Notes: a model not told the origin generated them from the sequence alone. A DNA stretch of 64,000 nt from Bryopsis sp. KO-2023 (GCA_030272585.1 BSYQ01000002.1:7750001-7814000), one strand, 5' to 3'; positions 44,676 to 55,195 are shown, numbered from the stretch's first letter. Made by a program: numbers and translations.

Positions 44676-46523
44676 TTAGGCTTTTAAAGCCTTTCTCGCC
44701 TCCGCCAGTTTAGGACACGCATCGACCATGTGTCCCTGCGTTTTGCAAAAGAAACAACGAACTCCAGCCAATCCTCGACCTCCACGACCTCGGTTTCCAC
44801 GACCTCGAGTAGAACTCCAACCTTGAGCTTGAGCGGCTCCCACAGTATTTCCCTGACGTCCACCAGTAAATCGTCCGCCTCCAGAAATTCGTCCACCTCC
44901 AGAAAATCGTCCAGATCCACGGCCACGCCAGAAAGGGCGGCCACGCGCGGCTCCTCTTATGCTTCCCAACCGTTCTGCCACTAGAACAGCTTCTTCGAAA
45001 CTATCAGGTGCCCAGCACATCACTTGCGCCTTGATCGAATAGTCCAAGCCTTCCAAAAAGAGGCTGTGTTTTTCGTCGTGCGCCATTTCAGGAACGCGAA
45101 AAGCGAGCGTCCTGAACTCGCGTACATACTGGCTCACGGTGCCCACTTGCCTCAAACTCCTTAGCTTCTTTCGATTAGTTTCCTGTAGGGTCCTTGGTTC
45201 GAACAGGGAAACTAGTTCTTGGGTGAATTCCTTCCACGAGCGTGGCGCTGACCTCTGCTCCTGGATCACGGCCAGCTCTAGCGAATTAAGCCAGGCTTGC
45301 GCCGAGCCCGTCGTGTTAATTTCATAGTAGCCTTGCCACTCCTCTTCGTCGTAGTCCATGACTTGGAGGTATCGTCGCATAGCGACGACCCATTCTGTAG
45401 CTGACCTTCCGTCGTCGCCAGAAAACGCTTTAGGTAGATCTATTTTCGGCCGACGTTTTTTTCGCTCGTCGTTGTTTCGACGTCCACCGCCATTATTATT
45501 TCCGCCTGGGTTAGGATCCCCTGGGTTTCCGTTTGGCCCTCCGTTCGGCCCTCCATCTGGCCCTCCGTTCGGCCCTCCATTTGGCCCTCCGTTCGGTCCT
45601 CCATTTGGTCCGCCATTTGACTGCAACCCGTTTCCCTGCAATAGTGTTTGCAGCATCGTTCGTCGCTGCGGTTGAGTCAGCCGGCCAGAACTGGACGCAA
45701 CTGGAATAAAGTTCGGTCCGCTTGTTGCCTGCTGTGGTGGAGAAGGTGATTGAAGAGGTGGTGCCGTTGGTTGGGCAACAGGGTACGGATCTGGTGGTAA
45801 AGGAGGTTGTCCCGGCAAGGGAAAATCACTTGGCTGTGGCGCCGACGTTCCTTCGTCAGCAGCGCGAACAGGTTGTTGCACCTGCGTTTGTGTTTGAACC
45901 ATAAAAAGTTCGATTTCCTTCTGAGCGGCAGCGACAGCTGTCTCGTAGACTTGTCGTCGAAGAAAGTCGTCCAAATACTTCGACTGTGCTTTTTCGAACT
46001 CGACTTGGTCGATTCTGTTTCCCTGTAGCTCGTTATAGAGCCACTGCAGCTTTTCGCCGACGTGCTTGCTTTCTTCCTTCACTTTCTCGTCTGTAACCGC
46101 CGCCAGTCCAGCGACGTGATGTTCGAGACTTGCGACGCAGCTGTTGAGTCCTGCGTTTGTTTCGTGTTCCCAACGTCGAAGTCGTTCTTCGATTTCAGTG
46201 GTGTCCGCCTGGTGGATATTATAAACCACTGCCTGCTGTCGATTGTCGCTCAGGTTCTGCTGCACATTCTGCTGCTGTCGATTATCAGTTAGGTTGTGCT
46301 GATAATTTTGCTGATGCTGTTGCTGAAAGCGCTGAAAGTTTGCCTGCGCGCGCTCCTGCTCCTGAATCCCCATATCCTCGTCGTGATGGGCGACTCCCCT
46401 TTCGTCGACGTGATAGGGAACGACTGCCCCCTCGTCGTCAACCAGTCCGTGCTCCATTCGTCCCCGACGTCCGCCGACGTCCAAAAGTGTGACCGTCCGA
46501 GGTTCTTTCCTTTCCGCCCGCAA
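44676..46523 (-). CDS. gag: Chromovirus Gag (615 aa)
   Basis: The frame has a Gln-rich helical N-terminus, a Pro-rich stretch (PLPGQPPLPPDPYPVAQP), a GGPNGGPN repeat run (about 45530-45620), then the retrotransposon capsid region (ATEWVVAMRRYLQVMDYDEE, SWKEFTQELVSLFEP, VSQYVREFRTLAF) and an Arg/Gly-rich tail with the zinc knuckle CFFCKTQGHMVDAC (C-X2-C-X4-H-X4-C). It ends ARKALKA and TAA at 44676. The capsid and knuckle package the element RNA. The ORF is intact. Confidence 0.92.
   Translation of the reverse strand: MRAERKEPRTVTLLDVGGRRGRMEHGLVDDEGAVVPYHVDERGVAHHDEDMGIQEQERAQANFQRFQQQHQQNYQHNLTDNRQQQNVQQNLSDNRQQAVVYNIHQADTTEIEERLRRWEHETNAGLNSCVASLEHHVAGLAAVTDEKVKEESKHVGEKLQWLYNELQGNRIDQVEFEKAQSKYLDDFLRRQVYETAVAAAQKEIELFMVQTQTQVQQPVRAADEGTSAPQPSDFPLPGQPPLPPDPYPVAQPTAPPLQSPSPPQQATSGPNFIPVASSSGRLTQPQRRTMLQTLLQGNGLQSNGGPNGGPNGGPNGGPNGGPDGGPNGGPNGNPGDPNPGGNNNGGGRRNNDERKKRRPKIDLPKAFSGDDGRSATEWVVAMRRYLQVMDYDEEEWQGYYEINTTGSAQAWLNSLELAVIQEQRSAPRSWKEFTQELVSLFEPRTLQETNRKKLRSLRQVGTVSQYVREFRTLAFRVPEMAHDEKHSLFLEGLDYSIKAQVMCWAPDSFEEAVLVAERLGSIRGAARGRPFWRGRGSGRFSGGGRISGGGRFTGGRQGNTVGAAQAQGWSSTRGRGNRGRGGRGLAGVRCFFCKTQGHMVDACPKLAEARKALKA
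44682..44688 (-). promoter_or_regulatory. -1 ribosomal frameshift heptamer at the gag-pol junction
   Basis: Read on the minus strand in the gag frame, the sequence is GC-T TTA AAA-GCC-TAA. T-TTA-AAA is a canonical X-XXY-YYZ slippery heptamer placed one codon before the gag stop. Pol lies exactly in the -1 frame and is open across this point. A downstream pairing structure was not worked out. Confidence 0.7.
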
Positions 46524-46580
46524 GGTTCACCGTCGACCAGCTTTCAGCGTCCTTTCCTTCGGCGCTGGTAAGTCGATTAC

Positions 46581-46594
46581 CCGCTCCGAAACCA
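46581..46594 (-). other. Primer-binding site of the chromovirus
   Basis: TGGTTTCGGAGCGG begins one base after the 5' LTR. It complements a tRNA 3' end of the form GCTCCGAAACCA. The first 12 bases are the same as in the deleted LTR element near 36331, so both used the same primer tRNA. It resembles the initiator-Met site TGGTATCAGAGC with two changes; the tRNA identity is not proven. Confidence 0.7.
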
Positions 46595-46595
46595 G

Positions 46596-46830
46596 TGAAA
46601 CGAACCCGAGGGTCCCTCGGAAAAACGCCGGTCGACACTTTTGAGGTGACTTGAAAGAGTGATTACAAAGAGAGTTAAGGGCCGTTTTATAACGTGGCCT
46701 AGAGTGCTCCGCCGACAAGGTGAATAACCTTGGGCGGTGTGGTCGAGGGTTCGATTCCCTCGGAGCACGTGTGTGTGTGTTTGAGTGTTTTTAACCCCTA
46801 ACGCTAGAGGGGGTAAGAGGAAGCGTTTCA
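46596..46830 (-). repeat. 5' LTR of the chromovirus
   Basis: It is identical to the 3' LTR by eye. Its outer end meets the WD40 coding sequence at the CCCAT duplication (46831-46835). Confidence 0.95.
46704..46768 (+). other. tRNA-like fold within the 5' LTR
   Basis: This is the second copy of the 65-nt GTGCTCC...GGAGCAC structure with an intact T arm and B box, on the strand opposite to gag and pol. Confidence 0.6.
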
Positions 46831-47918
46831 CCCATTCCCAAATGTCTCCATTACCACGAACGGCCACCAACTTTTCATCTTCAACCCATATCCCTTCTAT
46901 CGTTTCCAGCTTCTCTTGCTCTGGATTGGGCGAACAATTTAAAGTCCGCACACACTTGCCTTTCTTTGTATCCCATATTTTTATCGTACTATCATATGAT
47001 CCCGTGAACATCCGATCTTGTAAAACAAAAACAGAGGACACAATATCCATGTGACCTTGAAAGGTTTCCACGAGCTGACCGCTTTGTAATTCCCATGAGC
47101 GAATGTTACCGTCACAGGCTCCACAAAAAATGAGTCCATCAAAAACACCCAGGGACCTCACTCCCAGATTTTGTCCATGAATCACTCTAAGGCCAGTATA
47201 ATCAGCTAAGTTCCATATTCGAATAGTCCCATCCCTCGACCCACTAATCAAGAGATTGTCTGGTTGGGGCAAAAGACAAGTAACTTTATCTTTGTGACCT
47301 TCAAGAGATTCTACCGGCTCCCACAACCCAAATTTTCTCCAAATTCGAATATCCCCATTTCGATCCCCAATTACCACGTTGTCACCAAGGTCCGCAATCG
47401 ACCTGTTCTGTGAATCAGAAATTGAGATGGAAAAAAGGTGCCCCCATGTTGATATATCCCAACCAAATAAACCACCAGTATCATCCCCTGTCACAAGCAT
47501 CCCATCCTTGAGAGAGACACTCAACACGAAGTCAATTTCGTCACAATCAAAAACAAACTCTTTTCGATCGAAATCAAACACCTTTAGTCCGTTAAAACCA
47601 CCCAAGGCAATGAGATCCTCCATCTTGGCACAACAATATACGGAAAAGTCCCTTTGGCTTTTGTGGATAATGGGCTCTATTGGTTCTTGCAACCACGCAC
47701 GCTCCAAGCCGATTTTCCTTCTTAAGTCCGACTCTTTATTTGTAACTTCTCGCCAAGATGTGGCGACACAAGAGCATCTAGCTAGCGATCCAACAGGAAT
47801 TCTTTTAAAAATGTCGACCATGATCTCCATGGGCAAGTACCATTCGATCCGAGTGTAGTCGCTCATGACCCTTCAATTCAAGAAAACAATGAATGGATCA
47901 AGGGTTCCATGAAAAAAG

Positions 47919-48258
47919 ATGCTCTCCCTGGATTCAGAAAATAACCACATCAAACGGGCCCTAAGGGAGATCTTGATTGCCTCGCCGAGCGCGCGCAAGT
48001 CTTTTCAGGCGAAAAAAAAGCTGTGGAGACGCCCAGCACCAGCAAAAGCAAAACAAGGTACCCCCCTCCTCTTTTTTACCAGAAAAACACGAGGACAATT
48101 TTCAGACTCTAGGCGTAAAAGGTTTAAAGAGCTTCTGGTCAAACGCGCCCGAAGCGTTGCAGTCTGTGGATGAGGCCTACAAGTCTCAGCCAGTCAGTCA
48201 GGCCTTTACACTCGTCAAACCGTATTGGCTGGTGCTGGGGTTTCTGATGGAGTTTTGA
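47919..48258 (+). CDS. Small two-exon gene divergent from the F-box gene, unknown
   Basis: ATG at 47919 opens exon 1 (MLSLDSENNHIKRALREI, basic, to about 48057) before GTACCC. Exon 2 starts after TTTTTACCAG near 48083 and continues in phase (HEDNFQTLGVKGLKSFWSN) to TGA at about 48258. The product would be about 105 residues, basic, with no known domain. The start lies 53 bp from the F-box start, so the two may share a bidirectional promoter. The intron would be very short (about 25 bp), which is a weakness of the model. Confidence 0.35.
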
Positions 48259-51007
48259 AAAAACGGAACAAGAAACTTGAAGGCGAGCGAACTCACCTAA
48301 GCGCGGTTGGCCAGTATCGAAAACGTCCCCAGCAGAGGGACTCGATCGTTGGAAAATGCTGTTTGTGGGCTGCGATCGCAGCTCTTTTCACCTCTGGCGG
48401 GAGTGTTGTCGGATTGATCGAGGTTGATGATCTGACAAGTCGACACGGGGTCGAGGTCAATCTCTTCTCCAGTGAGTGGGAGAGTGACGACCCTTTTTCC
48501 CTCTTTAATCAATTGATCCTTTTTCCTTGGACTAGGCTGCATGGCGTCGAGATGAAAGATGAATACATCGGCCTGGTGTGGGGCTTTTTTTTCACGCGCG
48601 TGCGTTGGGGTTTTTGAATCTAGCGTCCACGAATGTGATTACATACTAGACGTCGGTATTGTATTCTGACACTCCACTCTGAGGCGATTAGGACGAAGCA
48701 ATCCAAGGGCTGCCGGATTTGGAGTGCGACCGTTCGCTGCAGATCCAGTATGACAGAGCTGCGCCCCCTCAAGGTGATCTTGGAGGGGCTTGCCACCTGG
48801 CTGGAAATATGATGAACCTGGGGTGCGATATTGGAACGAAATATTGTCGCAAAAAAAGGGTGTTGGGACCTGACCTTGAGAATGTCGGTCATGGAAGCAT
48901 TTGCATCTGTGGTGAATCCCACTCTACACCTGAAAAAAAGAATTCAGTTGTTAAGTTTCTCTTTCAATATTCTTCTTTTCCCTCATTAAGACAAGATACG
49001 CACTCGCAAACTGATTGTTGAATATTTTGTGTAAAATCGAAAAGTGATAGAAAAAAAAACCCATTTGTGTGGTCTGGATTGTCCCACCATAAACTCTATC
49101 TGCCAAGAAATCAGCCCTCTTGTTGAGGAAAATCAATTTTCTCAATGGAACATCTCACTCTTTTGACCCCATCCTTTTCCCAATCATGAAATTCTCACCT
49201 GTAAATGTTGAACCTGAGATCGGTTTGAGCTTTGTTTTGGAAATCTTAAAAACTCAAATAGTGGGGAGCTGGACATGTTCTTTCAGTTCTTGATGTTTTT
49301 TTCGGATTGCAAAGGAAGGAAAAGAAAAAAGAAAACGGCTCGACTCTCTGATGCTGCGGGTTGCCCTTAGTGTGGAACAGCAACAACAGGAGTCCCGTCT
49401 CAAAATAACTGCAGGAATACCTGGAGGGCTTGGTAGGTCAGGTTAGTTTCCACCCACCCATATGCTGAAAAAACAGAAAGAAAAGAAAAGATAAGCCAGC
49501 CCTCTAAAGGGAAGGCTTCCTTTTGGATGGGGGGAAATAAAGAGAAAATACAGTTGCAGAAAAACGTTGCCCATGACTTCTTTTTTGTGGGTCAGTTACC
49601 CAAAAATTATCAACATCTGGTCCTGTAATGGAAAATTCTTAGAATATATGTTTTCACCTTAAATTGCTCAAGATTCTGCATTGGGCTGTGGACAGGGGTT
49701 GTCACATCGGATCGATTTTCAGCATTCTGGATGCTATGATCTGAAACAAGGTGAGGGGAAAAGGAAATTTGAGAATGTGTAATAAAGAAGCTTCGTTCAC
49801 ATTTTGGGTAAAAAGGATACAGGAATTCCTTGTGGGCAAGACTTTTTTCCTTCTCGAAATCTTTTTTTTTTTTTGATTATTTATCCGTGCAAGTTACTTT
49901 CACTTCTATGTGTTCCAGTGGCCCCTTAAGCAAAACAGAGATGACTGAAAGGAATATTTCAAATTTAAAGGATCCCAAATGCATCAGAGTCCCTGGAATG
50001 TTTTTGTGTCTGATACAGTTAATTGGCTTTTATTGAAACACACACACATGGACAGTGATACGATTTTTTTTTAATTCCTCCACATGTGGAACCCTTCTCT
50101 TTCTTTGGTTTTTTTTTTTCTTTCCTTTTTTTTCTTTCTGGATGTAGCTTCTGACATCCAGAAGACTGATTCTGCCAACCTCTCCCCCCCTTGAAAAGAA
50201 AATTAGGAAGAACACAAAGAAATCAGCGATGGTTGAATTTCTGGACTCTAGAAAAACCCAAGAAATTTAAAGAAAGGGATGGACCACCATGCACCTGGTA
50301 TCCCAAATGAAGACGGAGAAAAATGAAGCTAAATTTTTTTTTCCTAATGGCCTCAGGGTTCAAATGCCAATAGCTGCTTCCCCCTTCGCAGAAACGAAAT
50401 GTTGAAAAGGGACCTCAGCAGTGGATCAAGAGTTGAAGCTAGGAGCAGCAAGCTGGATTGTGTGTTTTTCCGTCACTCCCCTTTCAGATTCTGAATGATT
50501 TTGTATTTTCAGTCAGTGGCAAAGTTGGGGGAGAGAAAAAGAGTGAGAGACTAATGGGTCAGTCACAGAAAGCAACAAGAAGTGAGACATCAAAGGGGGG
50601 AGTTGTTTTGGTTTAAAGTTCAGACTTGTGAATAAGAAATATGGAAAACTCTTTCTTCTGTAGAGACAAAAAACAGGTAACAAAATTGGTTGAAACTTTT
50701 TTGGGAAAAGTTGGAGAGTTGATAGGTTGTACAATAAGAATCTCATTGCGGACCTCTCGAAAGTGTGAGAAAAAACTGTTCGTTGGCAGGATATATCCAT
50801 CCTCACCACCTGACTCTTTCCTCTCTTCACGCTTCCTTCTCACTCTTGCCTGAACACACCAAATCCGCACTGTGTCCACAGATCTACCACCAAACGGGTG
50901 ACCCTGTATATTTTCCACAACAGGCAGCAGTAGGGAGCTTCTTGGTATGCGTTGATTGTTGTTTGTACAAGTTCTAGAAACACGTATGTGCAATGTCCGG
51001 AGTTATT
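48259..51007. other. Exon-like fragments, no gene resolved
   Basis: Plus-strand blocks that read as coding include 48690-48775 (AIQGLPDLECDRSLQIQYD) and 49333-49432 (RLDSLMLRVALSVEQQQQES, before GTAGGT). A minus-strand frame at 50993-50613 (SSLLLPVVENIQGHPFGGRS) is also open. They cannot be joined or named. The remainder is AT-rich. Confidence 0.25.
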
Positions 51008-51023
51008 TTACCGGCAGCCGTAC

Positions 51024-51095
51024 CTGTTCCCTGAGTGGCTCCTCAGGCAACGTGTAATAATTGATTGATTGATTGATTGATCTGTTCCCTGAGTG
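51024..51095 (+). mobile_element. Truncated SINE inside an exon border, 14-bp target duplication
   Basis: CTGTTCCCTGAGTG is duplicated (51024-51037 and 51082-51095). The 44-bp insert carries GCTCCTCAGGCAACGTGTAA and an (ATTG)n tail, matching the 3' block of the retroposon family at 29758 and 53436. On the minus strand the duplicated site is the end of an exon, so the splice donor now lies beyond the insert. Confidence 0.7.
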
Positions 51096-51214
51096 TGCAG
51101 AGGCTTCATGCTTTGACAGGCCAGGTTGACTGACGCACTGTTCAAATCCTGCAGCAGAGTTCTAAGCCTTTGCTCCTGAGAATTCGTGACCTCCATCATC
51201 TGAGCCAATTTCAA
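51024..51214 (-). CDS. Coiled-coil exon of an unknown gene, modified by a SINE
   Basis: The minus strand from 51214 reads MKLAQMMEVTNSQEQRLRTL and continues LLQDLNSASVNLACQS, a heptad-rich frame, to ACTCAGGGAACAG. Without the insert this would meet the donor GTACGG directly. With the insert, the exon carries 58 extra bases before the surviving donor; 58 is not a multiple of three, so the reading frame of later exons would shift. No family is recognised. Confidence 0.4.
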
Positions 51215-51411
51215 ATCTTGTTCCAGTTTTTACGAAGATTTTTGATTCGCTCGAGCAATGGCTCCTGAGAAACAAAGGGGGAAAAAATAAAAAAATCGTG
51301 TCGACTGCATCTTAATATCGGAAAGAAAACACAACTATTACCACACCAAACTTTTCTTTCTTTTTCCATGTTGCCCAGTAGGCAACATTGAATGCACAGC
51401 CAAGTTGGCAG

Positions 51412-51807
51412 TGGGGTTTTTCGCTTTTGTTGGGAAACCAAGTGGGTTGGTGCAACTTATAACAGAACCATGAACATTCAGGATCCAACAAAACACGCAC
51501 GCAGACAAGGGCACCGAAAACAACAGCAGTTTTTTTTCCCCAACATGCATGAAACTCCCCCCAAAAAAGGTAAAATCGAAAACTGAAACAAAACCCCGCC
51601 GGCGGTTTCAGCACCGGCGGCTACGACCTCTCTGGCGCATGACAACGGGGTCGAACCCGAGACCTGGTGTCCAGGGATCCTCTTGCAGATCCCCTTGACC
51701 AGCGGGCGAACGATGACACGCAGCGATGTCGCACTCAAGTACCCCCCTAAGGGTGATTCACCCAACCTCCAGAGACTCGAGCGGTGCGCGCGTCGAGCGG
51801 CTCTCCG
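51412..51807 (-). mobile_element. tRNA-headed SINE, copy 1
   Basis: In minus orientation the copy runs from CGGAGAGCCGCTCGACGCGC to GCGAAAAACCCCA and is alignable over its whole length with 63104-63521. Near its 5' part it holds an A-box-like CGCTGGTCAAGGGG and a B-box GGGTTCGACCC at tRNA-like spacing, then a tRNA-unrelated body (GAGAGGTCGTAGCCGC; CTGCTGTTGTTTTCGGTGCC). These are the marks of a tRNA-derived SINE. No target duplication was found by eye. Confidence 0.65.
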
Positions 51808-52620
51808 ATGTCTTCGAAGACGTCCCCGGTCCAAACCAGCTTAGGGTCCGAATCGCTGTCCTCGCTATACTCACGCGTGGTGACCAAAGCCACCAAAAAG
51901 TCAGGTGGGGGACGACTGACACCCTTACACCGAGACTAAATGTCAGTGAGGAATGCGGGGCACTGGAGTTGTCACAAACAGCCGATCCAAATTCTCGGAT
52001 GGGGTTTTCGCTGGAAGAAGAGAATGTCGTGAGCGCATCACCAAGCATCAGAGGAGGGACTTTCATTGCGCAAACTAAAATACGCGCTGCAACACGGTCG
52101 CGCGTGGACGAGGCTGGTGGGGGATCATTCTGTGTTGCTTTTTTGTGATGAGAGTTGACATCGAATTGAATGCTGCTTCTTCTGCATACTATCCATCAAC
52201 TATCGAGTTGATGGCTTCATGCGTGATCGAGCAGGGTACAGAACAGCGGAAAAGTTATGCTATCTCCACAGATCATGGTGTCAGTAGCGGTTCGTTTGGT
52301 CTTCGCACTCGGTGTATGAGTAGGCGACGCAGAACAGCGTTGCGACGAGCAGAGCCGAGAGCAAGAAGGGTGAAGGAGCCATAGTGTGTGAGGCAGTTCA
52401 CGGAATCGAGGCCTCAAGCGTGGTACTTGTAGGAACACAAAGCCGCGAACACTACAGCCTGTGGGCTCAAGGCTTTCGTGTCGCACTTGATCTGCTGTGC
52501 GGGGGCGATCTGGGTGAATGCCAGACTGGGGCCAACACTTTGCTTGACTGTAAAGCGGGTCTCGTTGCTTGGCTTGATGTTCCGGGAAAAAGGCCAGAAT
52601 TTTTCGTCGTTAATCAATGA
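51808..52620 (+). CDS. Open frames of an unassigned gene
   Basis: A long plus frame from the SINE border to 52148 reads LSDVFEDVPGPNQLRVRIAV and RMGFSLEEENVVSASPSIRG; another at 52384-52620 reads VHGIEASSVVLVGTQSREHY and ends PEFFVVNQ and TGA. Composition is coding-like and they may be exons of one gene whose 5' side was hit by the SINE, but the join (about 52120-52400) is not solved and no domain is recognised. Confidence 0.3.
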
Positions 52621-53317
52621 CACAGCCAATCTTTAGGCCAGAAATTTCTGATATTCTTGCTTGGTTTCACCTCAATCAGTCAGTCAGAACGAGACAAACT
52701 TGTGGACCTCAGCAGTGGATCAAAAGTTGGGCAGATCAGCAGCAGCAAATTTGATTTCCAGAAAAAGGCTTGTGGTTGGCTGGCCCCTTTATGAGAAAAC
52801 TGTTGAACTTCACATCAACTAAAAAAAAAAATGATAAGAAGAAATTCATGTGGCTTTCTCTTCAAGAGACAAGTTGTCAGGGTATGATCAGTGTGATTCA
52901 GCCAGGGGCCGTGTTTTTTCAATGTCAATGATGGCCTCTTTTTTTAGTCTTAATAAAGTCTGTTATTATCTTTCTTCAACAATTTATTTGCCGTCATTTT
53001 TTTCCAACAGCTTACAAGAAGATTTTTGGTTTGGTTTACAAGAAGATGCAACCTTTGGTGGTGATGGTCCTCTTTGAATATATTTTGATGTGTTTCTTGT
53101 CATCTCATTTCTAATACGGGACTTGCTCTTGGGTACCCCTCATATCAGTTGTACATCAATGTTCCTGGAATGAGACAGAACAAGGCTTAGAATTAACTTT
53201 ACCAAAGCGAAGAGGCTGGGTATACCCCAGGGGTTCGAACTGCTTTCCTGCAGCACAGCTGAGTTGTCATTTTCGACCACGAATGTCTGTTGTCTTTGTG
53301 GTTAGCAAGTTCTATTC
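52621..53317. other. AT-rich intergenic DNA
   Basis: Nothing recognisable apart from short open frames and T-runs. Confidence 0.3.
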
Positions 53318-53422
53318 ATGCTGGGGAAAAGATCCCATGAGACTTGGGTGGAGACTGAGTGGAGCCTCGAAAACTGCAACCAACTGTTTGGCAGTATCGG
53401 CCAAACACATGGTGGTGGAGCG
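53318..53422 (+). CDS. Single exon of an unknown gene
   Basis: A frame from about 53318 (GKRSHETWVETEWSLENC, NQLFGSIGQTHGGGA) ends at a consensus donor GCG|GTAAGT (53423). No partner exons were found with confidence; the next 350 bp contain retroposon sequence and GC-rich DNA. Confidence 0.35.
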
Positions 53423-53433
53423 GTAAGTCTCCT

Positions 53434-53490
53434 TATCAATCAATCAATGATTACATGTTGCCTGAGGAGCCACTCTGACCCCCTTGATGG
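53434..53490 (-). mobile_element. SINE 3' end, minus orientation
   Basis: On the minus strand the sequence reads AGAGTGGCTCCTCAGGCAAC then ATGTAATCATTGATTGATTG, the same 3' block and tail as at 51038-51081 and 29800-29846. The upstream body (towards 53720) is GC-rich and may be the rest of the element. Target duplication was not found. Confidence 0.55.
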
Positions 53491-53735
53491 GGGACGTCTA
53501 ATCGGGTCCCCCGTCCGTCATCGCGCCCGGATCGCCCGGATCAATCGAAACCACGAAAAACCACCCAGGTGCGCCCTGCCAGGGACGTCGCGACGACGCG
53601 ACGGGCGAGGCGACGGCCGAGGTGGGAGCCGAGGTGGGAGGCACGCGCCGAGGTGAGGCGTGGAACTCGCGCGCGGCGGCGGCGGCCCCAGATCTCCAGA
53701 TCGGCGGGTGGGAGAACACGAAACGAAAATAAAAA

Positions 53736-54160
53736 CAACTGGAGCGGTTCTTTTTTCGACGAAAGAGAGGGCGAACGCGTGCGCCGACGTGCCTGCGGGG
53801 AGCGCTCGACTCACAGCGCTGCCGCGGAGTCGGGGCGATGCTTTCTGGGAAAAAAACCCGTTGTGGATCCAGCTTTTTCTGGGGCTTCGTCGGCGGAAAT
53901 CCGCCAAAACTCCGACCCAGGTGAGGAAAGCGACCAGAGTCCCTTTTCCTTTTCTCTTTCCTGCCCCTGGGAGGCAGGGCTGGGATACAAAAGAGTGGTC
54001 CTGTTGGTTTCGATTCCAGTCAGATTCTGGAAACCACTTCAAAAAAGGAAAAGAACAGGAGCGGTTCTTTTTTCGGCGAAAGAGAGGGCGCCGGCGAGCG
54101 CTCGACTCACAGCGCTGTCGCGGACTCGGGGCGCTGCGTTCTGGGAGAAAAAAAACGTTG
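53736..54160. repeat. Two diverged direct copies of a 110-130 bp block
   Basis: GGAGCGGTTCTTTTTTCG, GAAAGAGAGGGCG, GAGCGCTCGACTCACAGCGC and CGTTGTGGA occur in order at 53742-53867 and again at 54058-54163. The copies lie beside GC-rich DNA. The nature is unknown. Confidence 0.6.
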
Positions 54161-54166
54161 TGGAAG

Positions 54167-55195
54167 TTTCGAAAGGAAACTCCCCTTGGGGTGGGACTTT
54201 CCTATAGTGAACATTGGGATTTAGGAATGTGCCAAACACATCATCCGAGTTTTGAAAGGAAACTCCCTCTGGGGTGGGACTTATGGGCAATCCAAGAAAA
54301 AAACCTGATTTTCCTAAAGTGAATTTCCCCACCAAACTGGAATCCGACGTGGCAGCCCACATATACATTTTTTTGGCCTGATTTTTGGAACACTGAGATT
54401 TTGGAATGTGCCAAACACATCATCCGAGTTTCGAAAGGAAACTCCCTCTGAGGTGGGACTTATGGGCAATCCTTGATTTTCCTAAAGTGAATTTCCCCAC
54501 CAAACTGGAATCCGACGTGGTAGCCCACATATACATTTTTTTGGCCTGATTTTTGGAACACTGAGATTTTGGAATGTGCCAAACACATCATTCAAGTTTC
54601 CAAAGGAAACTCCCTCTGAGATGGGACTTATGGGCAATCCTTGATTTTCCTAAAGTGAATCTCCCCACCAAACTGAAATCCGACGTGGCAGCCGACATAT
54701 ACATTTGTTTGGCCTGATTTTTGGAACATTGGGATTTCGGAATGTGCCAAACACATCATCCAAGTTTTGAAAGGAAACTCTCTCTGGGGTGGAACTTATG
54801 GGTAATCCAAGAAGCAACCTGATTTTCCTATAGTGAATTTCTCCACCAAACTGGAATCCGACGTGGCAGCCCACACACCCTTTTTTTTTGCCTGATTTTT
54901 GGAACACTGAGATTTTGGAATGTGTCAAACACATCATTCAAGTTTCGAAAGGAAACTCCCTCTTGGGTGGGACTTATGAGCAATCCAAGAAAAACCTGAT
55001 TTTCCTTAAGTGAATTTCTCCACCAAACTGGAATCCGACGTGGCAGCCCACATATACATTTTTTTGGTCTGAGTTTTGGAACACTGAGACTTTGTAATGT
55101 GCCAAACACATCATTCAAGTTTCGAAAGGAAACTCCCTCTGGGGTGGGACTTATGGGCAATCCTTGATTTTCCTATAGTGAATTTCTCCACCAAA
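54167..55195. repeat. Tandem array, period about 167-178 bp, about 6 copies
   Basis: AAAGGAAACTCCCTCTGGGG-type landmarks recur at about 54173, 54258, 54436, 54603, 54772, 54948 and 55126. Each unit also holds CCACCAAACTGGAATCCGAC and AATGTGCCAAACACATCAT. Copies differ by small indels. The first interval is short, so the array starts with a partial unit. The length is of nucleosome-repeat scale. No coding role is seen. Confidence 0.85.

Larger units (their letters stand above)
40752..46830 (-). mobile_element. Ty3/gypsy chromovirus, complete ends, recent insertion
   Basis: Two 235-bp LTRs (40752-40986 and 46596-46830) are identical by eye and begin TGAAACG and end CGTTTCA. The flanks are CCCAT (40747-40751) and CCCAT (46831-46835), a perfect 5-bp target duplication. 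The orientation is minus: primer-binding site TGGTTTCGGAGCGG (46594-46581), gag, a -1 frameshift site, pol, and a purine tract AAGGGGGGAGGAG just before the 3' LTR. Identical LTRs imply a recent insertion. The RNase H domain is missing from pol, so mobilisation in trans is possible. Confidence 0.95.
40727..47866 (-). pseudogene. F-box/WD40 gene interrupted by a retrotransposon
   Basis: The gene is intronless. 47866-46831 encodes an N-terminal F-box (WYLPMEIMVDIFKRIPVGSL, about residues 9-50) and seven WD40 blades (for example DGTIRIWNL, YDSTIKIWD, GNGDIWEW). F-box/WD40 proteins select substrates for SCF ubiquitin ligases. The chromovirus enters one base into codon 346; beyond it, 40746-40727 supplies the last codons DFSKGL and TGA in frame, giving an original product of 351 residues. 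With the insert, the frame runs about 84 codons into the LTR instead, changing only the last six residues. All blades remain, so the fused product might still fold. The start ATG (47866) lies 53 bp from the start of a divergent ORF. Confidence 0.85.
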
